DNA of 64,000 bases. Source: Rutidosis leptorrhynchoides. Its lineage: Eukaryota > Streptophyta > Magnoliopsida > Asterales > Asteraceae. The notes under the pieces were generated by a model. The model was given only the letters and a program-made list of their open reading frames with translations. It had not been told where the DNA came from and did no database searches. Positions 37,135 through 49,463 of this stretch are shown here, in pieces. Each line of letters opens with the position of its first letter. Positions within the stretch are counted from its first letter, which is position 1. The position numbers and the translations under genes are program-made. The DNA is taken from contig NC_092338.1 in the NCBI RefSeq assembly GCF_046630445.1, forward strand, positions 204,831,501-204,895,500, read 5' to 3'.

Positions 37135-38525
37135 CTACAAAATTTTAACAAAGTAGTTTAAGTATCAATTTTAATTTAATAATCAATACCCTTTAAATCC
37201 AATTGATATTTATTAAATTTTAGAATCCAACGGTGAACCAAATTTCGGTTAGGTGACCTTTATCCCGTCATTTGGTTTAGCTAGGTAGTCATTATATGAC
37301 AATTGCAATCCTTTTGCAACTTCTATATTATGGGATCATGCAATCCTTTTGCATGGCATATTTATCCCATCAACGCCTATTTGTTCCTAATGCTTCGGTG
37401 ACCCTAAGTTCATGATTCCCAAATCAAGTCGTCCTACTTGTGTAAACATGTAAAATTAACATACAAGTGGTTAGGTGACCTTTATCCCACAAGCATGCGA
37501 ATTTTACCTTAACCATATTAGTTAGCTCATAACGGTTAGGTGACCTTTATCCCATTATGAATTCCCTACTATGTTTAAGTGTCCCACAAAAGGATGGCGT
37601 TAAACTTGTTTACCTTATCGATTAAGGGATTTTAAGTTTTCGTTAATTCTAGTTTAAGAAAACATTTATGCCATACACCAACATGCATTTAGTGTATGGT
37701 TCATTTGAAATCCATTTTCAAGTCTTGTAATTTGCCAATTACTTGATATAAACCATTTTATATGTGATCCTTTTCTTGTTCTTAATAACCATTTATTTAG
37801 GTCTTTAGTTGCTTTTAATTTAACCAATTAAATTGTCGTCTTGCATGTTATTAATACGTCTAATTTAACCAATTAAATTGTCATTTTGCTTGTTGTTATC
37901 TTGTGATTAATTGTATCAACCAAACATACAATACAATAAACAAACAAATAACCACACATGCAAAACAAGTATGTTCACAATCTAGCCATTTTGGTGGGCA
38001 TTTGTTTAGCCGAAAACAAATGTCACCGGGTTAAGGGGTAATAATACAAAGTAGGAGATTTCAAATCTCCCACTTAACCTTGCATCCATATGCTCCTTGT
38101 GTTCTTCAAGTCTTCATCATCTTGTATCTTCATTTTACAAAATATGTATCCTAATACATTTTTATCTAGAAAATGAAAATACAACCTATTCTATTTTACA
38201 TACCAAATATAAAATAAATTACATAACCAAATGAATTATTACATGCCAAATGAATAAATATTATTACAAACCAATTGAATAAATATTAATCAACCATGCA
38301 TGCAACCAAACACAAGGTCAAGGCTTAGATTGTGAACTTACAACATACAACAAAATTGACCAATTTGCAAGTTCCAAACCCACTTTTGGAACCCTTAAAA
38401 TTCGGCCAAAATCATGAACCCACCCAAACCCGAATATTTTTACATTCTACTTTCATGCATGTACATAGAATGCAAAGTTGGTGGGTTTTAAAGACCATAT
38501 ATTAGAAGCATATTTCATTGACTTC
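37135..38525 (-). other. Copia 5' leader with repeated 20-mers
   Basis: A 1.4-kb untranslated leader. GGTTAGGTGACCTTTATCCC occurs three times exactly (37247, 37469, 37534), and TGCAATCCTTTTGCA occurs twice at about 37303-37353. Such leaders carry packaging and dimerisation signals in LTR elements, but the role of these repeats is unknown. Confidence 0.6.
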
Positions 38526-38539
38526 GGCTCTAGATACCA
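38526..38539 (-). promoter_or_regulatory. Copia primer-binding site
   Basis: The minus strand reads TGGTATCTAGAGCC one base from the 5' LTR. It resembles the tRNA-Met site with one extra base. Confidence 0.75.
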
Positions 38540-38540
38540 T

Positions 38541-39627
38541 TGATGGAATTCAACATTATAACATGTTCTTGATGTTAATATAATCACAAACCAATTTTAC
38601 AATAGTTAATGAAAGCGGAAGCATGATGATCAAGAAAACAAGTTTATATGTTAAACCATATTAGTTGAATTCCATGTGGACCTCAAGTCATGAAAATATG
38701 CTTACAAATAATAGAAGAAGATAAGGAATATTCAATACCTCCTCAAGCTAGTTGAGGGTTGTTTGATGCAAGAATATGATGAACAAGAGTGTAAAACACA
38801 ATCCTTTGATGCACCAACACCACCCTTTAGGTTAGTTAAGATTTAAACACTTAACTAACTAATTAATCCAAGCTCAAAACCCTTTTCTTTGCACTTGAAA
38901 AACTGGACAGCAGTAACTCAAAAGGTGATGAGAATGTAAGCTTCAAAAGCATGAAACCTCAAGAGATAATACCCCAAACTTGATACCAACACTTAGTACT
39001 TTTGTTAGGATTAATTGACACTTGAAAAACTAGCTTGAAAAAAAGAAAATGATCCTCTTTTTAACCTCTAAAGGTCACGGCATATACAGCAGCAGAATGC
39101 AGTATTTTTTCAGTTTTTTTACAAGCTTAAACTTTGTAGTTATCACTTGAAAGAATCATTCAAACTTTGGTTAAAGTGTAGCACAAGTTCATAAGGAGTT
39201 GTGTAGTATAAAAGGTAACAAAATAAGCATGTGTGGTCTTTCTTGGAGACCCAAAAAAACTGCCACACATTATCTTTATTAATAATACTTGTAAGTTTAT
39301 AAAAATTTATAAACTTGTTATAAACTTATGTATTATTTTGTTACCTATACATTTTATAAAACCTTTTATAAAATATAACACAATATAATCATTTAAACCT
39401 ATAAAAAATTATATATAAATTATCCAAATAATTTATCTCAAGTGATAATATTTTAGAAACCCGATTTTCTAAAATTCAAGTGTCGCGTATTTGTTTAATG
39501 AACCAATCGTTAAGATCAAATACGTATAAGGTGTTGGTAAGTTTGTTATTGGGTATGACCCGACTTGGATCATAACATGTTAGCCACATTAATTAAATAT
39601 GTCTCTCGGGCATACGAAAAACTTACA
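38541..39627 (-). repeat. Copia 5' LTR (right)
   Basis: 1087 bp, near-identical to 31245-32331, followed by target duplication CATAG at 39628-39632. Confidence 0.95.
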
Positions 39628-39632
39628 CATAG

Positions 39633-42000
39633 ACACTCTATATGCAGTAATGATCGAGTTCTCTATACAGGGTTGAGGTTGATTCTATAATAATATATAT
39701 AGTTTGAGTTGTGATCGAGTCTGAGACATGTACACGGGTCACGATACGTATTAATTAATTTGAATATTATATATTAAGCTATATATGAATTATTGGACTG
39801 TTAATTGTGGACTATCAACTGTGGACTACAAACATTGGACAATTAAAATGAATTAAACTACTAATTATAACATATGAAACTAAACAATTCTTCAAGTTTA
39901 CCACTTGATTTCATCTTAAACCTCAATTGTATCTTGACGATTACAATCTGCGTTTAAACCTTTCATGATTCTTGAAAACACCTCAATCGAGAGGATGAAC
40001 CAACCACACTTCATCTACAGAAAGAAAAGATTTATGCATACCGTTATGCACCTGAAAAACTCTCGGAAACTGAGTAAACGTTTAAAACATATCAGAATTA
40101 GCTCCTTTGGCGTTGTTATTACCGAAAATAACATTTCAATTCTTTTCAAATTAGTCAATTTTATCACAGCTCCAACAAATCAACTTCGACTTTTCAACCT
40201 TATTATAACCTTGATATATATGCGTGCTCTTTTATTGTTACCGGGGAACCTTTTATAGTCCATCATATTACCAGCAGACGTACCAGCAACCTCATTGCTC
40301 CTTGGATTAAATCTCTTCGACAAATCACTATATTTATCTATTGAAGTCTCATCATGTACTCATCCGCATCTTGTAACAAGAATTTCCATATCAATTACCG
40401 GGAATCAGCAAATCTGTATTGTGAGTCTCGCAAAGTTTTCACATCAACAGTTATATGTATCCATATAAAATTTATCTCTTAGAACTATGATCTTTCATTC
40501 TGAAATTCTAAAAAGCACCAGTCTGCGAATTAATGCTCTGAATTTTGAAAAGTTGAATGAAGCAACAAAAAAACTTTAAACGACCTCAGCAGCCAAAAGT
40601 TGATGATAAAGAATTGTATGTTGGCAAAGCTCAAAAAAAGTTTGAAACTGAAAAACTGATTGAGCAAACTACGAAGGAGTCTCTGAACAAATCACAAGGC
40701 CTAAACTTGTACATTAAGAATTCTGATGATTCTGTTTCTGATGAAATCTTTAGCGAATACCTTGCTTCTGATTCCAAACTCTTGCGGACAAATTTTCTTC
40801 ACCATCCTTCGATATTAGAAATTCCAAGATATCATCGTATCTTTCATTATAAATATCCTCCATATTTCTGAAGATATTTTCATAACTATTCTTATATGAA
40901 ATCATTAAATCTCTTCGTGCTATCAGTGTTACATCATATAGAAACTGTTAGTTTTTATATTCTGTAAACTTTCGAGCTTAAAATATGAATGTTATTGAAA
41001 TAATGTTGGGAACTGATGCATGAGTTAGTATAATATAATGACACTTGATCAACGTGATTATATTACAGTAAGTCATGCTGAGTTTCTAAATGAAACATGA
41101 TGATTCACAGATTATAACGTCATCATGTGTCATGTTACATAACTCTTTCATTCTGATTAACTTCTGAATATATCAAGAAAATATGTTCTTGATAGTTCTA
41201 TTCTCAATGATTCTGGTAATTTGACAAATCAAATCGTGCGATCACGTTCTTTCTTGCTTAGAACATGGAGTTCATTCGAAACTCCATATTTACGAATTCT
41301 AGACCATTAATCGCTTTACTAGAGGTCGAGAAGAGAATAAAAAGGCAAAGAGCTCCAAAATATAAGAGAAAATATAAAGCCCAATAACAACACGGAGATT
41401 ACAAACCGTGGATATTAATACGGATAGCAATATAAAGACACGGTATAATTAAGAATAGTATCACCCCAAGGTAATAGTAGAAGTAAACAGATTCTTCTGA
41501 TGGAAGTTTGAAAAGAAGGATGACAGAAATGATAATTAGAAAAATATCAAGGATTAGAACTGGATTAAGCATTTTCACAATCTTTTGGATGTATGAACTA
41601 AGAAAGAAATTATAGGAATTGTGAGAATAATGGAACGGAAGAGCTTAACTTATAGTGAAAATATCAGACAGAGTAATCGAGGCAGATCACCGTATTTAAT
41701 TATAGAGATATTAATTTCCTTACTTGCCGAAGAATCAAATCTTTTAGATTTCGAAGATTTTCTTTAAATCCCTTGAATTCCGGAATTCAACCCTGACTCT
41801 GTCAAAAGTTAAGATGAATCTTTACTTTCCTATTCCCCTCTTTGGTGATAGCTACATTCGTACTCTTCGAATAATCGAATTATTTTTATCCATATTACTC
41901 ATTGATGATAAAACTCAATTTATCAACTCATATTCATCATGAAAACATTTTTATTGTTAGCCATGACCACCTCACTCAGATTTTGGGACGAAATTTCTTT
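39633..42000 (+). other. Outer LARD interior, right part
   Basis: The non-autonomous interior resumes after the copia element. It aligns piecewise, in reverse orientation, with 52156-54200 of the second LARD. Two stretches retain protein-like similarity: 39965-40330 (ITAP-NQLRLF, LPGNLL) and 40557-40871. Confidence 0.55.
40557..40871 (+). pseudogene. LARD small ORF B
   Basis: A 104-codon open frame. The middle part (GKAQKKFETEKLIEQ, then LNLYIKN, DSV-DE and EYLASDSKLLRT) matches the minus-strand frame at 53266-53051 of the second LARD (GKAQKK, EKRIEQSRKEAVDKLQ, LNLTLKDPNDSV, EYLAPDSKPLRT). It is Lys/Glu/Gln-rich and likely alpha-helical. Conservation at residue level suggests it was once coding. 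The start used here is simply the first Met, and upstream sequence in the second copy suggests the original frame began earlier. I do not recognise a family. Confidence 0.45.
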
Positions 42001-42013
42001 AACGGGTAGGTAC
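42001..42013 (+). promoter_or_regulatory. Outer LARD polypurine-like tract
   Basis: AACGGGTAGGTAC directly precedes the right LTR. The second LARD has the same sequence beside its 3' LTR. Confidence 0.6.
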
Positions 42014-42491
42014 TGTGATGACCCGGGAATTTCCGACCAAATTTAAACTTAAATCTTATATAGTTTCGACACGATAAGCAAAGTCTATTAAACCGAGTCT
42101 CAAAATGTTGGAACTATTTATTATAAATACATTTGACCTTGACTATTCCCGACGATTCACGAATCATTGTTTGTAAATAAAAATATTTATATATATGAAA
42201 ATAAATGTAAATGTATAAATAATAATTGAAAGAAATAAAATATAATAAGATCAAATATGTGAAATAAGATACAAATAATTAAGTGTAGTTTAAAGTAAAT
42301 TTATATATAAATATATATGATTTCATAATTAGTTCATGTATATTATAGTTTATAAGTAATAATAAATCAATAAAAGTTATGATATAATATCATATGATTA
42401 TTAAATATTACAAGTATAAATATAGTTGTTATAATAATATAGTTATTACCTTCAATATTAACATCAATACTAGTGTTATTAATATTATGTA

Positions 42492-42528
<37 letters not shown>

Positions 42529-43664
42529 TTGATATAGTATTATTATTATTACTAATATTATTATTATCATTAATAATATTAGTATCATTATAATTAGTAT
42601 TATTATAATTATTATCATTAATAACATTATTGTTATAAGTTTTATAGTTATTATTACCATTATTAATAATAATAATAATACTATTATTGTTACTATTATA
42701 TTATTATAAGCTCTTATTATTATTTGTTACAAAATAAAGTGTATTACTATTGCTGTTATATATTATTAGTTAATAATATTAATATTAATATTAATTGATA
42801 TATAATACAAATACTAATATAAAAGAAAATGCGAGTTTATTCAGATATAAATAAAACTGATACAGATGTATACAGCTAATAACAAATATATATATATAAA
42901 TGCGTAATAAATTGATTTCTATCCCTATCAGTTTTTTTTTTCTTTCTCTTTTCTGTTTACTCGTGACTATCTGTTGGATTAATTGAAGATACAAACAAGA
43001 TTCGACCAATTTGTGATACGGCACTAACCTTTTAATCACATACTCAAATTCATCTTCTGGAAATAAAAGATAAAAGAACAGAATTTTTTTTTCTTTTTCT
43101 TAAAAAATACCGACGGTACTCTCTTGATATACTTTTTGGCAAAAATCAAAAATCGAACCAATTAGCAAAATCCAATAATGTAGAAGTGTTAGGAATCGTT
43201 CATGTAAGCGTTATCTAAAATCTCAACTTTCAATTCTTAGTATCGAACTCGAATTTTTGAGTCAAACTTTCAAAATAAAAGTCAACAGAATTTGTTCTTC
43301 GCAAAATACGAATTTTTTTTTATGTTTCTTGTAAAATTGATGATTCCTAAAGTTTATAGAAACGATTTTCAACCTATTTCATGTTATAACTTTTAGCTAA
43401 AACGATCTAGAATTTGAAATCACTAATTTGGGTTTTATTTTATTTATTTTTTTCCGAACAATCTGTTCTTCAAATAATTTTTATTATTTTTTTCTGTTAA
43501 TTGTTACCACGATCCTAAGTTGTTTATCTGCTACCACAAATAATAAACAATGATACAAATGGTTGGTAGTCGATTCGATTTTTGAAGTTGGGGAAGAAGG
43601 TAGAAAGCAAATATTACGGGTTAAGTTTATATAGGTAGTAGATTATAACAGAAAAGTAAACAGC

Positions 43665-43735
43665 AGAGCCATGGTTTGGGAGTGTGTCACAAGAATGAGA
43701 GGTCGTGGGTTTGAACCTCGCTATGGGCTTTTTTT
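43665..43735 (+). ncRNA. tRNA-like segment, right LTR copy
   Basis: The counterpart of 8270-8346. The B-box core is GGGTTTGAACC at about 43707-43717, a C-to-T change from the left copy, and a T-run follows from about 43729. It is a relic. Confidence 0.35.
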
Positions 43736-44048
43736 TAATAAAGACTTTTAAAGGTAGTTTGTTTATAATATTATCATTATTATGTTTATTATTATCATTG
43801 TTATCAATTCCAAGATTACTATTATTAGTTGAATAATTAACTATGTTTAATATAACTAGTATTAATAATATTATTATTATTATTATTGTTCATAGAAGTA
43901 TTAGTATTGTTATTATTATTATTCTTATTATTCTTATTATTATTATTCTTATTATTTTTATTATTATTATTATTCATTTATTATAATTACAAGTATATTA
44001 TAATTATTAGTGTTATTATTATCATTAGCATAATTATAAGTAGTGTAA

Positions 44049-44175
<127 letters not shown>

Positions 44176-45745
44176 TTTTTCTAAGTATTATTAATGTAAT
44201 TATTATTGTTAAGGTTATCATTTAAGTATTATTATTATAGTTATCTTAGCAAGATTAATAAAAATGGTATTAATAAAATTTATAGAATTATTATTGTTAT
44301 CATTAACATAAGTATTAACATTATCATTGTTAACATTGTTAATATGAGTATGACTGGCTGTAAATTTTTATTATAAAGTAATACTATTACCATTATTACT
44401 AAAAGTATCATTATTTTAAACCTATGATTGTATTAAAACTAGTACGATCATTATTATTATTGTTAAAATTATTAAGTATCATTATCATTACTACCATTAA
44501 CATTATTATTAACATTTTTTTACAGTCATTATTAATATCATTATCATTGATAGAATTATTAACATTATTATCTTTACTAGTAATAATAAATATTATCATT
44601 ATTATCATTATTACCACTATTAATATTATTTTGATGTTATTATAACTACTATTATTAATATATAAATGATATATATACATATTAAAAATATATTTAATAC
44701 ATATAACATAACAAAAATTAAATTTTTTTATATCTATATATAACAAAATAAATATATGAGACATATATATATTATTAATATAAAAAGGATATAACTAATA
44801 AATTATTATATATATATATTAGTTCGATTACAAATATATATTTTAATACATATATGAATGATATAGGTTCATGAATCCAAGGCCAACCCTGCATTGTTCA
44901 ATGTCGTCATATGTATTTTTACTACAAAATACAGTATTGTGAGTTTCATTTGCCTTTTTACCCTTTATATTTTTGGGCTAAGAATACATGCCCAATTTTT
45001 ATAAATATTTTACGAAATAGACACAAGTAATCGAAACTACATTATATGGTTGAATGATCGAAGCCGAATATGCCCCTTTTGCTTGGTAACCTAAGAATTA
45101 GTAAACCGATCTACTAATTGACGCGAATCCTAAAGATATATCTATTGGGCCTAACGAACTCCATCCAAAGTACCGGATGCTTTAGTACTTCGAATTCGTT
45201 TTTATCATGTCCGAAGGATTTCCCGAAATGATAGGGGATATTCTTATATACATCTTGTTAATGTCGGTTACCAGGTGTTCAATCCATATGAATGATATTT
45301 TTGTCTCTATGCATGGGACGTTTATTTATGAGAACTGAAAATGAAAATCTTGTGATCTATTAAAATGATGGAAATGATTATTTATGTTAAACTAATGAAC
45401 TCACCAACCTTTTGGTTGACACTTTAAAGCATGTTTATTCTCAGGTATGAAAGAAATCTTCCGCTGTGCATTTGCTCATATTAGAGATATTACTTGGAGT
45501 CATTCATGACATATTTCAAAAGACGTTGCATTCGAGTCGTCGAGTTCATCAAGATTATTATTAAGTCAATTATAGTTGGATATATTATGAAATGTTATGC
45601 ATGCCATCAATTGTCGATGTAATGAAAGTTTGTCTTTTAAAAAACGAATGCAATGTTTGTAAAATGTATCATATAGAGGTCAAGTACCTCGCGATGAAAC
45701 CAAATGTAATGTATTCGTCCAGATGGATTAGGACGGGTCGTTAGA

Positions 45746-45750
45746 CTTCC
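45746..45750. repeat. Target-site duplication CTTCC, right copy
   Basis: The partner of 6453-6457. Confidence 0.85.
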
Positions 45751-45934
45751 ACCCAGGGTGGCGCCCTCCTTCTCGTCTCTCGTTCGGTCCTCCAGTGAAA
45801 TATTTGTAGACGGAGGAGTGTGTTTATATTTGTGGTACTTTTTGCTATTAAACTTATTCATTGAATTAATTAAATAATATAATAAGTCCCAATTTTTTAT
45901 ATAAGAAAATGTGTCATTGTTATTAACTAGTTGT

Positions 45935-45962
45935 GGAGCCCTCGCTTTGCGCCGGGGGCTCC
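45935..45962. repeat. GC-rich hairpin GGAGCCC...GGGGCTCC
   Basis: A short inverted repeat in AT-rich DNA, with arms GGAGCCC and GGGGCTCC around CGCTTTGCGCC. It may be a relic of a dispersed repeat. Confidence 0.5.
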
Positions 45963-45993
45963 GTTTTGAATGCGAGTTTAAAAAAAAAGTCTT

Positions 45994-46207
45994 GATCTAT
46001 TTTGTAAAAAAGAATTTTTTTCGACATCTAACATTGAAGGGTTGTTCCTTTTGTGAAAGTTGCTTCTTTTAGCGTTCGGGTTTTATTTTAAAAAAAAAAA
46101 TTAGTTGATCTATTTTGTAAAAAAGAATGTTTTTGGACATCTTTTGGTAGCATTGAAGGGTTGTTCCTTTTACGAAAGTTGCGTCTTTTATCGTTAGAGA
46201 AAAAAAA
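45994..46207. repeat. Tandem duplication, about 113-bp unit
   Basis: Two diverged copies begin GATCTATTTTGTAAAAAAGA at 45994 and 46107. Both continue with CATTGAAGGGTTGTTCCTTT and GAAAGTTGC. Confidence 0.7.
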
Positions 46208-46346
46208 TTAGCACAGTAGTGGCCTATGTGAGTCCTACTGTTTGAGCGCGGTGTACAAGTCGGTAAAGCGTGGTGGGTGTTATTATTTAGTATTTTTGGT
46301 GTTAGTGATGAGATTAATAATAATTTATAATATATGTATAAAGTGG

Positions 46347-46556
46347 GGGTTCGATTTGTATTTTAATAAAAGTAAATGGGTTAAGTTTGTGGGGTTCGAT
46401 TTGTATTTTAATAAAAGTAAAGGGGTTAAGTTTGTGGGATTCGATATGTATTTTAATAAAAGTAAAGGGGTTAAGTTTGTGAAAATTGAAAAAACAAATA
46501 GTATAAAGTGAGGGTTCGATTTGTATTTTAGTAAAAGTAAAGGGGTTAAATTTGTA
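46347..46556. repeat. 45-bp minisatellite upstream of host gene
   Basis: Three contiguous units (46347, 46392, 46437) and a fourth at 46512 after a 30-bp spacer begin GGGTTCGATTTGTATTTTAA. The unit length is a multiple of three, so it stays open in one frame (GFDLYFNKSKGVKFV repeated). No start context suggests a real protein. Confidence 0.85.
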
Positions 46557-46693
46557 AAAATTGAAAAAGCGAATAGTACTATTCCTAAGATTTTGTCTAA
46601 CGGTTACAGTGGGAATGGTAATGGTAATGGTAATGGTTAGTCCTGCATTGCATTAAGGAGTGCCCTAATTGAGACAGACAAGAGCGCCTAAAA

Positions 46694-46700
46694 TATAAAA
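46694..46700 (+). promoter_or_regulatory. TATA box of the SAP30BP/HCNGP-like gene
   Basis: TATAAAA lies about 30 bp before the inferred transcription start (about 46727) and 137 bp before the first splice donor. The start point is an estimate. Confidence 0.45.
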
Positions 46701-46726
46701 TCCAAAATTTGGGGACAGAAAGATTA

Positions 46727-46830
46727 TATTTTATCGGGGCAAAAACCCATCAGAACCCACTTTTGTTTCGCTGTACGATCTCAACACCACCTTGCTAGTG
46801 AATTTGCTTCTTCGTCTCCAGAATTCAGCG
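46727..46830 (+). other. 5' UTR exon 1 of the SAP30BP/HCNGP-like gene
   Basis: Pyrimidine- and CTTC-rich leader-like sequence (TTGCTTCTTCGTCTCCAG) ends before the donor GTCAGT at 46831. The following 276-bp intron is T-rich and ends TTGCTGATTTCAG at 47107. The exon start is inferred from the TATA box. Confidence 0.45.
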
Positions 46831-47107
46831 GTCAGTCTAGTTGTTAGTTTGTTTTTCAATGTTTATATATATGCATACGTATATCTGTATACATGTTTTG
46901 ATTTAATTTAATTTTAGGCTGATGTATGAAATTACCATACGCTAGGGTTTCAAGTTATTTTGCTCGTTCATGATAAAGTTTCGTAGCTGATTGTTAAAAT
47001 TTGAATAGTTCTTATGTTAAGATGAACACAAAGTGTTTGATACAGTATAATTTGTCCATTAGTGTATTGATAGCTATCGATAGATAACTTATTGTTGCTG
47101 ATTTCAG

Positions 47108-47155
47108 AAGGAATCAGAACTCAGAAGACATATATAACACTGTAACAGTTGCAAT
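47108..47155 (+). other. 5' UTR part of exon 2, left of the hAT insertion
   Basis: This begins right after the acceptor at 47107 and ends with GTTGCAAT, the hAT target duplication. The exon resumes at 60405 and reaches the start codon at 60464. Without the insertion, the untranslated part of exon 2 would be about 107 bp. Confidence 0.55.
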
Positions 47156-47298
47156 CAAGGTTGTAAATTTCGCTATTCGGGGATTAATCGGCCGAGACTT
47201 TGGAAGGATTAATCGCCAATTCGGGGATTAATCGGATTGTATTGTATACATTTAAATATTAAATTTTAAAAATTATATGTGTAACTATAGAAAAAAAC

Positions 47299-47489
47299 CA
47301 TAACAACAACAACAACAACAATACCCAATACCACATGAGTGGTGTATGGGGAGGTGAGATGTAGACAATCCTTCCCCTATCCGAGAATAAAGACAAGTCG
47401 TTTCTCCACCCAGAGTGAAACACTCTCAAGAGTAGAGAAAGTCATCCCTCTCTTTATTCGACGAATAAAGAGATTGCTTCCGAGAGGAC
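47299..47489 (-). repeat. SINE-like repeat with (TTG)n tail, first part
   Basis: On the minus strand this ends in TTG repeats (AAC repeats at 47304-47321), preceded by a segment reading GGTATTGGG, CTCCCCATACACC and GGGGAAGGATTGTCTACATC. That is a widely dispersed plant SINE 3' region, and TTG tails are known from the TS SINE of tobacco. The piece ends at the LARD target site AGGAC and resumes at 59833. No A or B box was found, so the copy is probably 5' truncated. Confidence 0.55.
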
Positions 47490-49411
47490 TGAAAGGACCC
47501 GTTCATATACATTATAAACGATTCACAATAGTTGATTACATTGCGAGGTATTTGACCTCTATATGATACATTTTACAAACATTGCATTCGTTTTTAAAAG
47601 ACAAACTTTCTTTACATCGAAAATTGACAGGCATGCATACCATTTCATAATATCCACTATCCAACTATAAATTGATTTAATAATAATCTTTGATGAACTC
47701 AATGACTCGAATGCAACGTTCTTCGAAATATGCTATGAAAGACTCCAAGTAATATCTTTAAAATGAGCAAATGCACAGCGGAAGATTTCTTTAACACCTG
47801 AGAATAAACATGCTTTAAAGTGTCAACCAAAAGGTTGGTGAGTTCATTAGTTTATCATAATCATTTATTTCTATCATTTTAATAGACCACACGAATTTCA
47901 TTTTCAGTTCTCATAAATATACGTCCCATGCATAGAGACAAAAATAATCATTCATATGGTGAACACCTGGTAACCGACATTAACTAGATACATATAAGAA
48001 TATCCCCTATCATTCCGGGATCCTCCTTCGGACATGATATAAATTTCGAAGTACTAAAGCATCCGGTACTTTGGATGGGGTTTGTTAGGCCCAATAGATC
48101 TATCTTTAGGATTCGCGTCAATTAGGGTGTCTGTTCCCTAATTCTTAGATTACCAGACTTAATAAAAAGGGGAATATTCGATTTCGATAATTCAACCATA
48201 GAATGTAGTTTCACGTACTTGTGTCTATTTCGTAAAACATTTATAAAAGTTGCGCATGTATTCTCAGCCCAAAAATATAAAGGGTAAAAAGGCAAATGAA
48301 ACTCACCATACTGTATTTCGTAGTAAAAATACATATAACGTCATTGAACAAGTGCAAGGTTGGCCTCGGATTCACGAACCTAAATTAATTATATATATTT
48401 ATATGTTAGTCAATATTTGTCTAACAAATTAGGTCAAGTCATAGTGTACCACAATCCTAATGCTCGAGACTAATATGCAAAAGTCAACAAAAGTAAATTT
48501 GACTCAAAATAATTTCCAAAAATCTATACATGATTAATATATAGTTTAAATATCGTCGTTTTATATTTTTAAATATTTTTAAAAGATTTATTAGAGTAAA
48601 TAATATAATTTATTTATTAATAAATAAAATTTTATATTAAATTTATATAATAAAATATACTTTTATATATATTAAGTAATAAAATTTATAGGGTTCATTT
48701 AATATCATAAAGATAATATGATAGGTATTATTAAAGTAAGTTATTACACGTAGTAAAATATGTTTGTATCACATATTTATTTGATAAAATAATATCTATA
48801 ATGATAGTAAGTGAAAGTTGTATTATTTTGTAATAATAATTATTATTATAAAAATATCAATATTTATAATTACTAAGATGACATTATGATAAAACGATAA
48901 TTCTAATTATGATAACTTTAATATTTACGATAATTTTTAATATTATCTTTAAAATAATAATTCTATTTAAAATAATAATAATAATGATATTTTATAGTAA
49001 CAATGACATTTCTATTAAAATGATAATTTTTGTTAAAATGATAGTTTTAATACTAACGATACTTTTAATAATAATAGTAATGATAAAAATAATAAGAACG
49101 ATAATTTTATCTAAATTAATATCTTATAATATTTTAATTTCATCATGATACTCTTACTCATTATTTCCTAATCATTTCGTTTAATAGCTTTTAATCGTCT
49201 TTTATATCGTGTTCATAATAATGATAATAATAGTAATCAAAATATTTAGGTGTTACAATTATTTGTTTTAATTACACTAATATTAATAATGATAGTTACT
49301 ATAATATTATTAACGATAATACTAATAATTATCTTAATGATACTATAGTAATAATAATAATAACAATAACAATAACCATTTTTAAATAATGATATATATA
49401 TATTAATAATG

Positions 49412-49463
<52 letters not shown>

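Larger units (their letters stand above)
31245..39627 (-). mobile_element. Ty1-copia retrotransposon, near intact
   Basis: A minus-strand element of 8383 bp with 1087-bp LTRs at 31245-32331 and 38541-39627, TG...CA ends, primer site at 38526-38539, polypurine tract at 32332-32342 and CATAG target duplications. One continuous reading frame (37134-33103) encodes gag to RNase H and is broken by only two nonsense codons. By eye the LTRs differ at about five positions, under 0.5%, so insertion is recent. A 1.4-kb leader separates the primer site from gag. Confidence 0.95.

Noticed and set aside
48250-48432. Identical 60-79 aa frames repeated at 48122-49148 and 56813-57839
   Set aside because: They lie in the two LTRs of the second LARD and are identical only because the LTRs are young. 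No domain or codon bias is evident.
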